DNA of 64,000 bases from positions 62,001 through 126,000 of the forward strand of contig NZ_MZXW01000053.1 in NCBI RefSeq assembly GCF_004123905.1. The letters run 5' to 3'. This document shows, in pieces, positions 33,770-42,326 of this stretch. Each line of letters opens with the position of its first letter. Position 1 is the stretch's first letter. The notes beneath the pieces were generated by a model, which saw nothing but the letters and a program-made list of their open reading frames with translations, was not told the DNA's origin and searched no databases. This DNA comes from Bradyrhizobium betae (GTDB lineage: Bacteria > Pseudomonadota > Alphaproteobacteria > Rhizobiales > Xanthobacteraceae). Both the position numbers and the translations under genes were made by a program.

Positions 33770-35476
33770 TTACCGGAACATCTCCGCCGATCGTCCGACA
33801 TTGCCCGGAGGACGCGGGATTCCGGGATTGGCGTTCGGATTCGGATTGCGCGGCCCTGGCGCGAGTTGACGCGGCGCTGGCTGTGGCGAGCCGAAGCCGA
33901 AGAAATCGCGCAATGACGGTTGCGCTTGCGCCGGCTGCTGCACCACCGGCGGCTTCTTCGGCGCGAGCTTGGGCGGCGTGATCGCAGCGGCAGCGCCGGG
34001 CGTACCTGAAGCCGCGCTGCCGTCAGGATTCGTCGCAGCCATCGGCGTATCGCCCTTGGCCTGCTCGCGGCCGACTTCGCGGCGCGGCCAGGCATAATCA
34101 TCGGCACGGCCGGCCGGAGCGGCCAGCGGTTCACCCTTCACCATCGTCTTCGCAGCGAGTGCGTCGACGGCGGCGGGGCGCGAGCCCGGCCCACCCAGCA
34201 ATTGGTCGGTCGAGATCGAGGCCGCAATCAGCGGCACGATCGGGCCGGCGAGCGGCCGCGGCGCCGGCTTGCCGGGCTCGGCGCTGGTGTCGGGCGTCGC
34301 CGGTTCGCTCGGCAATGCGATCGGGCCGGAGCGTCCCGCCAGCAGGCGCGTGATCTCGCGCTCGACATAGTGCGCGAGCTTTCGCGCGCCGGGTTTGGTG
34401 AAATAGACGCCGTCACCGCTGCGGAGCTGACGGATCTGGCCCTCGAAGTCCGGGCCCTTCTGGAGGAAGCGGCCGGCTTCGTCGACAAAGCCGTCCCAGA
34501 CGTCGACATAGGTGATGCCGGCCTTGGCCGCGCCTTCGCGATAGAGCGAATCCAGGAACAGCATGTCCGCCGTGCCCTTCGGGCCGCGGATCGCGGGCAG
34601 GCCGACCCAGAGCACCGGCACGCCCTTGGCCTTGAGGACGTTGGCCAGCTCCTCGATCTTCTTGCCGTAGAGCTCGACCCAGCGTTCGTCGCGGAATTCG
34701 TAAAGACCGTTCGGGTTGCGCGCGGCCTTTTCGCGCGCGGCCGCCGGGGTGTCGGCGTTGTCGGCATCATCCTGCGGCAGGTCGGCATCAGCAGGCTTGT
34801 CGTCCGGCTTGGCGGCGGCGTCGGGCTTGGCGTCGCCGGGCTTGGCGTCACCTTTTCCTTGCTGCTTGGCGCGGGCGCCCTTGTCGTTCTTCTTGTCCTT
34901 GTCCGAGGCCTTGTCCGATTTGTCGGGCGCGGCCTCGCGGATCGAGATGCGATCATTGAGGCCGAGCATGACGACGATCACATCAGGCTTCTCGGTCTCC
35001 AAAATGCCTTTCGCCGCTGTCGTCCAGTCAGACGGCTCGCCCTTCGGCTGGTACTTGATCAGGCCGGAGGTGGTCTTGTGCTTGCGGATCACGCCCATGT
35101 CGGGCTGCTCGCTGTAGGCGTCTTCCAGGCCATAGGCGAGCCAGTCGGCCATGGCGTCACCGATCACCAGCACGTTCTTGTCGGCAATCGCGTCGCGCTT
35201 GGCCGGCGAAGGTGCGCGCGAAAAATCCTGGCGCGGTGCCTGCTGCTGTTGCTGCTGGAACGGTGCGAAGAAGTCGCCGCCGAACCAGCCGCCGCCACCT
35301 CCGCCGTTGCGCGGCGGCGGGGCCTGCCGCTGGGGCGGGCCGCCGAAGCCGGGGAAGTTGAAGAACTGCGCCGAGGCCGGTCCCGCGATCAAAACCAGAA
35401 TCGCAAGCGCCGTCCCCAGCGCGATCAACGGGCCGGTCTCGGTCAGCGCCTTGAAGAAGGATTTTGGCTTCGACAT
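33770..35476 (-). CDS. DUF459 SGNH-type hydrolase, periplasmic
   Basis: A 568-aa protein with one N-terminal membrane anchor (about residues 15-37) and a Pro/Gln/Gly-rich linker. The SGNH-like DUF459 domain follows: the GD block VLVIGDAMADWLAYGLEDAY and VIVVMLGLNDR, with the His-containing end YFTKPGARKLAHYVE. The usual serine of the GDS motif appears as GDA here. An inserted Lys/Asp/Ala-rich low-complexity stretch (about 195-260) and a long Pro/Ala-rich C-terminal tail flank the domain. DUF459 relatives include acyl-esterases for exopolysaccharide. It may lack esterase activity without the serine. Confidence 0.87.
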   Translation of the reverse strand: MSKPKSFFKALTETGPLIALGTALAILVLIAGPASAQFFNFPGFGGPPQRQAPPPRNGGGGGGWFGGDFFAPFQQQQQQAPRQDFSRAPSPAKRDAIADKNVLVIGDAMADWLAYGLEDAYSEQPDMGVIRKHKTTSGLIKYQPKGEPSDWTTAAKGILETEKPDVIVVMLGLNDRISIREAAPDKSDKASDKDKKNDKGARAKQQGKGDAKPGDAKPDAAAKPDDKPADADLPQDDADNADTPAAAREKAARNPNGLYEFRDERWVELYGKKIEELANVLKAKGVPVLWVGLPAIRGPKGTADMLFLDSLYREGAAKAGITYVDVWDGFVDEAGRFLQKGPDFEGQIRQLRSGDGVYFTKPGARKLAHYVEREITRLLAGRSGPIALPSEPATPDTSAEPGKPAPRPLAGPIVPLIAASISTDQLLGGPGSRPAAVDALAAKTMVKGEPLAAPAGRADDYAWPRREVGREQAKGDTPMAATNPDGSAASGTPGAAAAITPPKLAPKKPPVVQQPAQAQPSLRDFFGFGSPQPAPRQLAPGPRNPNPNANPGIPRPPGNVGRSAEMFR

Positions 35477-35623
35477 GCGATCTCGGGCACGCGCAATAGG
35501 GGACGGAATAGGCTCAATATAATAACGGAATCGGGCGCCAAACGGGCAGATTCTGTTGCAGATTTCTTGCAGATTCTTGCCCCATACACCGGGGAACAGC
35601 CGCCCCCGTCAAGGCTGCCTGCC

Positions 35624-35640
35624 AAAATCCCTGTTCAGGG
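35624..35640 (-). terminator. terminator of the lytic transglycosylase gene
   Basis: On the minus strand CCCTG-AA-CAGGG is followed by ATTTTGG, shortly after the stop codon at 35658. The stem is short, so confidence is moderate. Confidence 0.45.
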
Positions 35641-35657
35641 TTACTTTCGGCGCGATT

Positions 35658-37043
35658 TTACCGCCCGCGCAGCCGGTCCAGCACGTCGGAGGAGGCAAAT
35701 CCGTCCGCGGGGACCCCGATCGAGGCCTGAAAATTGCGCAGCGCCTCCCGGGTCTGGCCGCCGAACTGGCCGTCCGGAGTGCCCTTGTAGAAGCCGCGCT
35801 GGGCCAGCAGCTGCTGGAGTTCCAGCCGCTCGGTGCGGGCCAGCTCCCGCTCTTGCCGCGGCCAGGGCTGCACGAAGGGCTGCCCCCCGCGCAGGCGGTC
35901 GGCGAAATGGCCGATCGCCATCGCATAGGCCTCGGCCGGATTGTATTTCATGATGACCCGGAAATTCTGGAGCATCAGGAAGCCGGGGCCTTGCGCGCCC
36001 GCCGGCGCCAGCAGGTAGGCTTTTTCCGCCGGATGCGGGAAGGGCTGGTTGGTCGGGCGCTTGAGGCCGAGCTTCTCCCATTGCGCGATCGTCATCGCCT
36101 TGGCGCGGTCGGCCAGCATGTAGTTGAATCCCTGCGGCACCACGACCTCAAAGCCCCAGGTCGCGCCGCTCTGCCAGCCGTCCTTCTTCAGATTGTTGGC
36201 GGTCGACGCAATCAGGTCGCTGGGATTGTCGACGACGTCGCGGCGTCCGTCGCCGTCGCCGTCCACGGCAAAGCGCTTGAACGCGGTCGGCATGAACTGG
36301 GTCGGGCCGAAGGCGCCGGCCCAGGAGCCGCGCATCTGCTCCGGCCTGAGATCGCCGCGATTGACGATCTCCAGCGCCGAGAGGAACTCATCCTTGAAAT
36401 AGGCCTGGCGGCGGCCGATGCAGGCGAGCGTCGCGGTCGATTGCAGCACGCTGCGGTCGCCCATCTGCGTCGAGTAATTGGACTCGATGCCCCAGATCGC
36501 GGCGATGATATAGCGATCGACGCCATAGGCTTTTTCGGTGGCGTCGAACTGAGCCTTGTATTTGGCGAGGACTTCCTTGCCCTTGGCCAGGCGGTTGTCG
36601 TTCACGAGGATGTCGAGATAGTCCCAGATCGATTTTGTGAACTCCGGCTGCGAGTCCATCAAGTCCATGATGCGCAAATCGGGTGAGAGCTCTGCCGTGA
36701 AGCGCTGAAAATTCTCCTGGGTGATGTTGCGGCGTGCGGCATCGGGCCACATGCCCGCGACGCAATTGTTGAAATTGGAGGCCGCCTCGCGGATCGCGGC
36801 GGCCGTCATCAGCGGATGGCCGGAGGCGCCGTCTTCGCCTGTCCAGGGTTGCGCGCCACCGGGGCCGGGCGGGGCTTGCGGAGGCGCAGCATTGGGACCG
36901 GAGAAAATGCCGCCGAACAGATTGGATAGGCCATTTTGCGACTGGGCGTTCACGCTGGCCGGCATCAACAAGACGGCCGCAACGATTGTTACGTTGGTCA
37001 CAAATCCAGCACGTTTCGCCAGCGCTGCCACGGATTGCATCAT
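35658..37043 (-). CDS. lytic murein transglycosylase (MltB type) with peptidoglycan-binding domain
   Basis: A 461-aa periplasmic enzyme that cleaves peptidoglycan glycan strands with 1,6-anhydro formation. A signal peptide (FVTNVTIVAAVLLMPASVNA) leads to a Pro-rich spacer and the MltB/SLT_2 domain. The catalytic Glu is in AAIWGIESNYSTQMGDRSV, and the typical GSWAGAFGPTQFMPTAFKRFAVDGDGDG follows. A C-terminal PG_binding_1 domain (about 400-461) carries LAQRGFYKGTPDGQFGGQTREALRNFQ. It diverges from galU. Confidence 0.94.
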   Translation of the reverse strand: MMQSVAALAKRAGFVTNVTIVAAVLLMPASVNAQSQNGLSNLFGGIFSGPNAAPPQAPPGPGGAQPWTGEDGASGHPLMTAAAIREAASNFNNCVAGMWPDAARRNITQENFQRFTAELSPDLRIMDLMDSQPEFTKSIWDYLDILVNDNRLAKGKEVLAKYKAQFDATEKAYGVDRYIIAAIWGIESNYSTQMGDRSVLQSTATLACIGRRQAYFKDEFLSALEIVNRGDLRPEQMRGSWAGAFGPTQFMPTAFKRFAVDGDGDGRRDVVDNPSDLIASTANNLKKDGWQSGATWGFEVVVPQGFNYMLADRAKAMTIAQWEKLGLKRPTNQPFPHPAEKAYLLAPAGAQGPGFLMLQNFRVIMKYNPAEAYAMAIGHFADRLRGGQPFVQPWPRQERELARTERLELQQLLAQRGFYKGTPDGQFGGQTREALRNFQASIGVPADGFASSDVLDRLRGR

Positions 37044-37243
37044 ACCTCACCCGTCCGGCCAAAAATCCGCCATCAGGAGGCCCGGTACCGGTTGCCAATA
37101 GCTTAACAAAGGTGAAATTTTAGTGGCTGATTTTTTCTTAACTCTGGGATCGCGAGGCCCCACATCCGCCTTTGTTAGCGGCTGCAAACAAGCTAGCAAG
37201 AGACCATTGCTCCCTTCACGTCCTCAGGTATTCGATCAATCCC

Positions 37244-38119
37244 ATGAAAATTCGCAAAGCCGTATTCCCCGTCGCCGGCCTCGGCACCCGCGTCCTGCCC
37301 GCTACCAAGGCGATGCCGAAGGAAATGCTGACCATCGTCGACAAGCCGCTGATCCAGTACGTCTATGACGAAGCGCGGGAAGCCGGCATCGAGCATTTCA
37401 TCTTCGTCACCGGCCGCAACAAAAATGTCATCGAAGATCATTTCGACAAGATGTTCGAACTCGATGCGACGCTGGCCGCGCGCGGCAAGAAGGCCGAGCA
37501 GGAGATTTTGGCGCAGAACCAGCCCGAAGCCGGCGCCGTCAGCTTCACCCGCCAGCAGGCGCCGCTCGGCCTCGGCCACGCGGTCTGGTGCGCGCGCGAC
37601 ATCGTTGGCAACGAGCCGTTCGCGGTGGTGCTGCCCGACGAGCTCGTGCTCAATTCGCCCGGCTGCCTGAAGCAAATGATCGAGACTGCCGCCAAGCTCG
37701 GCGAAAAATCCAACGTCATCGCGGTCGAGGCCGTGCCCGACCATCTCACCCATCAATACGGCATCTGCGGCGTGGGAAAACGCACCGGCAAGATGTTCGA
37801 GGTCGACGGCATGGTCGAGAAGCCGGCCAAGGGCACCGCGCCCTCCAACCTCTCGATCACCGGCCGCTACATCCTCCAGCCCGAGATCTTCAAGATCCTG
37901 GAGACCCAGGAGCGCGGCGCCGGCGGCGAGATCCAGCTCACCGACGCCATGATCGGGCTTGCCAAGTCGCAGAAGTTCTACGGCGTCGAGTTCGAGGGCG
38001 AGCGCCACGATTGCGGCTCCAAGCCCGGCTTCCTCCGCGCCAACATCGCCTACGGCCTGAAGCGGCCGGAACTGCGCGATGGGCTGATCGCGGAGATGAA
38101 GAAGTATCTGGGGGAGTAA
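37244..38119 (+). CDS. galU: UTP-glucose-1-phosphate uridylyltransferase
   Basis: A 291-aa nucleotidyltransferase that makes UDP-glucose for exopolysaccharide, LPS and cyclic glucans. The signature is KAVFPVAGLGTRVLPATKAMPKEMLTIVDKPLIQYV; VVLPDELV and the substrate-binding Lys in VEKPAKG follow, and CGSKPGFLRANIAYGL ends the core. The start MKIRKA is the family N-terminus; the frame continues 24 codons upstream without homology. It diverges from the transglycosylase gene. Confidence 0.95.
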   Translation: MKIRKAVFPVAGLGTRVLPATKAMPKEMLTIVDKPLIQYVYDEAREAGIEHFIFVTGRNKNVIEDHFDKMFELDATLAARGKKAEQEILAQNQPEAGAVSFTRQQAPLGLGHAVWCARDIVGNEPFAVVLPDELVLNSPGCLKQMIETAAKLGEKSNVIAVEAVPDHLTHQYGICGVGKRTGKMFEVDGMVEKPAKGTAPSNLSITGRYILQPEIFKILETQERGAGGEIQLTDAMIGLAKSQKFYGVEFEGERHDCGSKPGFLRANIAYGLKRPELRDGLIAEMKKYLGE

Positions 38120-38133
38120 GAGCCACAACCTCG

Positions 38134-38264
38134 GTGTCGTCCCTGCGAACGCAGGGACCCATACCGCGTGATCTATCGATCGCGGTCGGTCGGCGTACCG
38201 AACGACGAGTCTTCGTCAAAGTCTTCCCTGTGGTTATGGGTCCCTGCGTTCGCAGGGACGACAC
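38134..38264. repeat. long palindromic repeat (GTGTCGTCCCTGCGAACGCAGGGACC)
   Basis: The left arm GTGTCGTCCCTGCGAACGCAGGGACCCATA is mirrored by TATGGGTCCCTGCGTTCGCAGGGACGACAC, 30 bases with one or no mismatch, around a loop of about 70 bases. Each arm also folds on itself (TCCCTGCG-AA-CGCAGGGA). It follows galU and precedes the convergent diguanylate cyclase end. Confidence 0.9.
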
Positions 38265-38315
38265 AGGTGGTGTGGCGGATTGCGTCGCGCGCAATGACCG
38301 CGGTGAGGAGCAGCC

Positions 38316-39812
38316 TCACGCCACCAGCGACAGTTTTGGAAGGCTCGCGACCACGGACTGATTACGTCCGCCGGCCTTCGCCGCGTAGAGCGCCTTGTCG
38401 GCGGCGGCCACCAGCACCGTCCAGTCCATGCCAACAGTGGGAACGAGGCTGGCGATGCCGCAGGAGACGGTCGAAATCGTCTGGTCGTCGGACCAGCCCT
38501 GCACCTTGCCGCGGATCGTCTCGGCAACCTTGTAGGCGTCGGCGACTGAAATGTTCGGCAGCAGCACGGCGAATTCCTCGCCGCCATAGCGCGCGGCGCA
38601 ATCGCCGGCTCGGCTGACCGAATCGGAAATGCAGATCGCGATGCCGACCAGCACCTGGTCGCCGGCCTGGTGGCCGAAGGTGTCGTTAAAGGCCTTGAAG
38701 TGATCGGCATCGATCATCAGCAGCGCAACCGGCGTCTTCGCGCGCATCGCGCGCCGCCATTCGCTGTCGATGACGGAATCGAACTTGCGGCGGTTCTTCA
38801 GACCGGTGAGCGCGTCCGTCGTCGCCATCTCCTCGAGCTTGCTTTCGGCTTCGGCGCGCCGGCCGATCTCGCGCGCGAGCACGATCGCCGATCCCAGCAG
38901 GAACAGCGCGAGCAGCAGCACCACGGCGCCGATGCGAATGGCCTCCTTGCGCCAGAGCTCGAATACGGCGCTCAAGGGCTTTCCGGCCACGACGAACAGC
39001 GGCCCGCTGTCGCCGCTGCGCGCATAGAGCCGCGGCGTCGGATCGACCGGGCCCTGGCCCGAATAGGACGTCCCGATTTTGAGATTGTCGGCCTTCCAGG
39101 CCTGGCGCTCGGCGAGGTTCGTGCCGATCACGTCGAGGTCAAACGGCCGCCGCATCATGATGGTGCGGTCGCGCTTGAGCACGGTGATGGTGTCGTCGGG
39201 GTCGAGGTTCAGCCGCTCGAACAATTCGTGGAAATAGCTGAAGCGGATCGAGCCGGCGACGACGCCGAGGAAGCCGCCGTCGGTGTCGCTGATGCGCCGG
39301 CTCAGCACGATCGAATAGGCGCCGCGGAACAGCATCGGGCGGCTGATGAAGAGGTCGGCGCCGGGATTGTGGCGGTGAATCTTGAAGTAATCCTCCTCGC
39401 TGCGGTTCGCCGGCAGGGGATCGAGCGTGGAGGCATCGATGGTCAGCCTGCCGTCGGCATCGAACACCTGAATCGCGCCGAAGTGCCGCGCCGTGGTCGC
39501 ATGGTCGAACAGGATCAGGTGGCGGATCGCCTTCGGAACCGTCGCGATCTCCGGCAGCAGCATGTTGCTGGCGACCGCCTTCAGCGACAAATCGTAGATC
39601 TCGATGTTGCGGCTGATGTCGGATTCGATGGTGGTGGCGAGGTTCTCCAGCGTCTGGCGGGCCAGCGCCTCCTCGCCCCGGCGCATGTCCAGCATGACGT
39701 TGACGCAAATGGCGGAAAAGCCGATCACCGTCACCACGGACGAGATGATCAGCAGCTTCGCCGAAATTCGCCACGGCCGGCGGGCCGTGACTTCGCGCCA
39801 TCCAGACAGCAT
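38316..39812 (-). CDS. membrane diguanylate cyclase with periplasmic Cache-type sensor
   Basis: A 498-aa protein making cyclic di-GMP. The N-terminal helix (ISAKLLIISSVVTVIGFSAICVNVML) and a second (AIRIGAVVLLLALFLLGSAIVLA) enclose a periplasmic sensor of about 260 residues resembling dCache_1. The C-terminal GGDEF domain carries an intact active site, RYGGEEFAVLLP. An RAGD motif lies five residues before GGEEF, matching the RxxD inhibitory site, so product feedback is expected. The ATG at 39812 was chosen because the first helix follows directly; the frame is open to 39953. Confidence 0.93.
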   Translation of the reverse strand: MLSGWREVTARRPWRISAKLLIISSVVTVIGFSAICVNVMLDMRRGEEALARQTLENLATTIESDISRNIEIYDLSLKAVASNMLLPEIATVPKAIRHLILFDHATTARHFGAIQVFDADGRLTIDASTLDPLPANRSEEDYFKIHRHNPGADLFISRPMLFRGAYSIVLSRRISDTDGGFLGVVAGSIRFSYFHELFERLNLDPDDTITVLKRDRTIMMRRPFDLDVIGTNLAERQAWKADNLKIGTSYSGQGPVDPTPRLYARSGDSGPLFVVAGKPLSAVFELWRKEAIRIGAVVLLLALFLLGSAIVLAREIGRRAEAESKLEEMATTDALTGLKNRRKFDSVIDSEWRRAMRAKTPVALLMIDADHFKAFNDTFGHQAGDQVLVGIAICISDSVSRAGDCAARYGGEEFAVLLPNISVADAYKVAETIRGKVQGWSDDQTISTVSCGIASLVPTVGMDWTVLVAAADKALYAAKAGGRNQSVVASLPKLSLVA

Positions 39813-39888
39813 CGTTTGCTCCCGATCCCGATGGATGCGCCCGAAATCTTGAGTAGTGTTTAAGGCGGGACGGCGCTGCCGCAATGAG

Positions 39889-39903
39889 TTAAGAAACGGT
39901 TTA
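39889..39903. promoter_or_regulatory. CtrA-like site between the cyclase and the DUF7662 gene
   Basis: TTAA-N7-TTTA, one mismatch from the CtrA consensus TTAA-N7-TTAA, lies 77 bases upstream of the cyclase start and 64 bases upstream of the DUF7662 start. Single-site matches of this kind arise by chance in AT-richer intergenic DNA, so this is a weak call. Confidence 0.3.
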
Positions 39904-39966
39904 ATCGGTTGACGCTTTTCGGCAAAACCGAGCAGGCCAGTCCGGGCTTCCAACGAGAGGACAATC

Positions 39967-40227
39967 GTGAACGACTACGACGCCTTGCGCGACTATCTGA
40001 TGCGGCACAAGCAGGCCGAGTTCGTCCTGACCTTCGAGCAGATCGAGGAGATCATCGGCGCGGCGCTGCCGCGCGCGGCCAATCGCGCCTCATGGTGGGA
40101 CAGCCTGCGTAGCCCCGACATCCAGATGCCGCAACGCGAGGCCTGCCTCGCGGCCGGATTTAAGGCGATGCGGATGCCTGATGGCGCGAGCGTGCGGTTC
40201 ACGAAGCTGAAATCTCGCCGCAGGTGA
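39967..40227 (+). CDS. small DUF7662-like protein
   Basis: An 86-aa protein starting with GTG after AGAGGACAATC. The body YDALRDYLMRHKQAEFVLTFEQIEEIIGAALPRAANRASWWDS matches the DUF7662 pattern: a helix, a TFEQIEEIIG segment, an LP-x(5)-WW segment and a beta end. The family is often found near restriction or accessory genes, and the function is unknown. It is the last gene before the SLOG/TIR locus, 143 bases away, and could be unrelated to it. Confidence 0.8.
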   Translation: MNDYDALRDYLMRHKQAEFVLTFEQIEEIIGAALPRAANRASWWDSLRSPDIQMPQREACLAAGFKAMRMPDGASVRFTKLKSRRR

Positions 40228-40370
40228 GGGCGGCCCGCATGATCCTTCGCTGGCCAAGGTGGCGTCATTTCGGGAGCCGGATCGGACGAGGTCGCAAACC
40301 GGACTAGGAAACGTCCCTGATTTTTGCCAAGAAGGGGGCAGTCATATTTTTCATCCTTTGGTCGAAGAAA

Positions 40371-42155
40371 ATGAATGATACACCCCCCAGGCCAAGGTTT
40401 GCCCTTACTGTCGGTATTGTCGGCCATCGCCCGGACAGGCTTCCGGACCATGCCCGGGACAAGGTTGCGGCCGCCGTCGCCACCGTGCTTGAGCGTCTCG
40501 GTAAGGAGGCGGCTGTCGCACAGAAGACATATGCAGAATTCTTCTCGCCTGCCGCCCCCCTGCTTTCGCTTGTAAGCCCTCTCGCCGAGGGCGCCGACCG
40601 CATAGCCGCTCACGCTGCGCTTGCACAACCGGGCTGGACTCTCGACGTGGTGCTGCCGTTTCCCCGGCCAGTTTATATCGCCCAGTTTGCAACAGCCGCA
40701 TCCAGCGAGGAGTTCAACAGTCTTCTCCCCAAGGCGCGATCTGTTCTGGTTCTTCCAGGCGATGGCTCGAACACGACGCGGGCTTACGAGACACTTAGTC
40801 TGACTTTGCTCAGTCAATCCGACATCATTCTCGCGATTTGGGACGGCGGCCCTTCGGCCGGTGGCGGCGGGACCACGGATACATTGGAAAACGCAGCGCG
40901 GCTCGACGTTCCAGTCATCCACGTCGATGCCAGCGCCAAGTCGGGGCCGGTCATTCGCTGGAGCCAGATCAGCGACTTCCCCGTGCCGGCTCACAGGGTT
41001 GGCGACCTGCCTGACATCGATTTCGAGACTGGGCTCGAGAGCCTTGTTGCAAAGCTGGTTCGTCCGCCCGCGTCGGAGGCCGAGCGCCGGTCGTTGCTGC
41101 GGTTTCTCGCGGAAGGCCGTCGCAGGCTCAATGTCTTTCTCGGGTTTCCGGCTCTCAAGACATTGTTCGGCGTGCGCGCAATGCGTGTTCGCGACTGGAT
41201 GCCTTCTTCTCCGCAGAGGCTCGCCGAAGACCTGTCGAGGCTCGGGTGCACGGTCAATGATGAGAAAGAACGCAGGCCTTCGATCCTCGTCGGCAGCTTC
41301 GGCTGGGCCGACGCCATCGGACTTCGGTTCGCACAGATGTTCCGAGGTGCCTTCGTCGTAAACTTCACGTTCGCATCGATCGCCATCATTGTTGCTGCGA
41401 GCTCGGTCTTGTCCGAGCACGAGAAGCTGTATTTTGTTCTTATCGAGCTGTCGCTGATCGTGGTCGTCGGGGTGAATACCGTGATTGGCCGGCGGCTTGG
41501 CTGGCATTCCCGCTGGTTCGAGGCGCGGGAAGTGGCCGAACGCCTGCGCAGTGCGTTCGTTCAGTGGACCCTGGGAATCCGTCCGAACAGCTTTACGGGC
41601 GTGGAGCCGGCCTGGACCGGATGGTACGTTCGTGCGATTTGCCGCGAGCAAAGCTTCCTGTCAGGATCGCTGGATGAAGCGGGGCTTTCGGCGGCGCGCT
41701 GCGCGATATTGGCGTTGCTTGTTGACCAGTGCGAGTATCATCGAACGACCGCCTCCGAAATGGCAAAGCTGGAACGCCGACTGGAGCATTTTGGCTTGGC
41801 CTTGTTTGGGGCCACGGCCGCGCTTTCGGTTCTGCTGTTGATCGTTCTATGGTCAGCGTCAATTCTGCACCTCACCGAGCATGAGCCACCGTGGGTGACG
41901 GTGTTGGCCGTCGCCCTCCCGGTGCTTGCGACGGCCACTTACGGCATCCGTGTGATCGGCGATTTCGAAGGCATCGCCCGACGGTCAGAGCGGACCGAGG
42001 CGGCCCTCGAAAGGGCCATCAAGGCGATCGCGAACGACCCTGTGTCCCTCGATCACCTGCGCGCCCGCGTGCAAAGCGCCGCCGAAGCGATGCTGGGCGA
42101 TGTGGCGGGTTGGCGTATCGCCGCAGAAGGCCGCAGCCTCAACATTCCAGGGTGA
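40371..42155 (+). CDS. SLOG-domain protein fused to SLATT-like membrane helices (putative immune effector/sensor)
   Basis: A 594-aa two-part protein. Residues 10-190 form a Rossmann-like SLOG domain: VGIVGHRPDRLP (14-25), SPLAEGADRIAAHAAL (69-84), VVLPFP (93-98), and the phosphate-loop equivalent WDGGPSAGGGGTTDTLENAA (157-176). SLOG domains bind or process nucleotides such as NAD-derived ligands. Helices lie near 327-346 and 353-372, followed by RRLGWHSRWFEAREVAERLR, which resembles SLATT effectors; a second helix pair lies near 475-496 and 508-524, after a YHRTTASEMAKLERRLE helix. SLATT modules are predicted pore formers. The next gene encodes a TIR protein. A Thoeris-like role, with SLOG sensing a TIR product, is my inference. 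Confidence 0.8.
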   Translation: MNDTPPRPRFALTVGIVGHRPDRLPDHARDKVAAAVATVLERLGKEAAVAQKTYAEFFSPAAPLLSLVSPLAEGADRIAAHAALAQPGWTLDVVLPFPRPVYIAQFATAASSEEFNSLLPKARSVLVLPGDGSNTTRAYETLSLTLLSQSDIILAIWDGGPSAGGGGTTDTLENAARLDVPVIHVDASAKSGPVIRWSQISDFPVPAHRVGDLPDIDFETGLESLVAKLVRPPASEAERRSLLRFLAEGRRRLNVFLGFPALKTLFGVRAMRVRDWMPSSPQRLAEDLSRLGCTVNDEKERRPSILVGSFGWADAIGLRFAQMFRGAFVVNFTFASIAIIVAASSVLSEHEKLYFVLIELSLIVVVGVNTVIGRRLGWHSRWFEAREVAERLRSAFVQWTLGIRPNSFTGVEPAWTGWYVRAICREQSFLSGSLDEAGLSAARCAILALLVDQCEYHRTTASEMAKLERRLEHFGLALFGATAALSVLLLIVLWSASILHLTEHEPPWVTVLAVALPVLATATYGIRVIGDFEGIARRSERTEAALERAIKAIANDPVSLDHLRARVQSAAEAMLGDVAGWRIAAEGRSLNIPG

Positions 42156-42326
42156 CATTCTCCCGAGGGACCGCAACGCGGAGCCCTGACGGCCGGCGTG
42201 CCGTGTCCCGTCGATCGCAAGGAAAATAGGCACGATCGGCCCTCAATTCCTGATGGTATCGCTGGATTCGACATCCTGCCGGATATAGCATTGCAACCGC
42301 TGCTGGTGAGGTTGGGGGGACTGGTC

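Noticed and set aside
40371..40960. Reading the first domain as DprA or a plain lysine-decarboxylase-like LOG enzyme
   Set aside because: The domain lacks the PGGxGTxxE phosphoribohydrolase motif in its standard form and is fused to membrane helices; the SLOG superfamily type with GHR, LAEGADR and GGTTDT blocks fits better.
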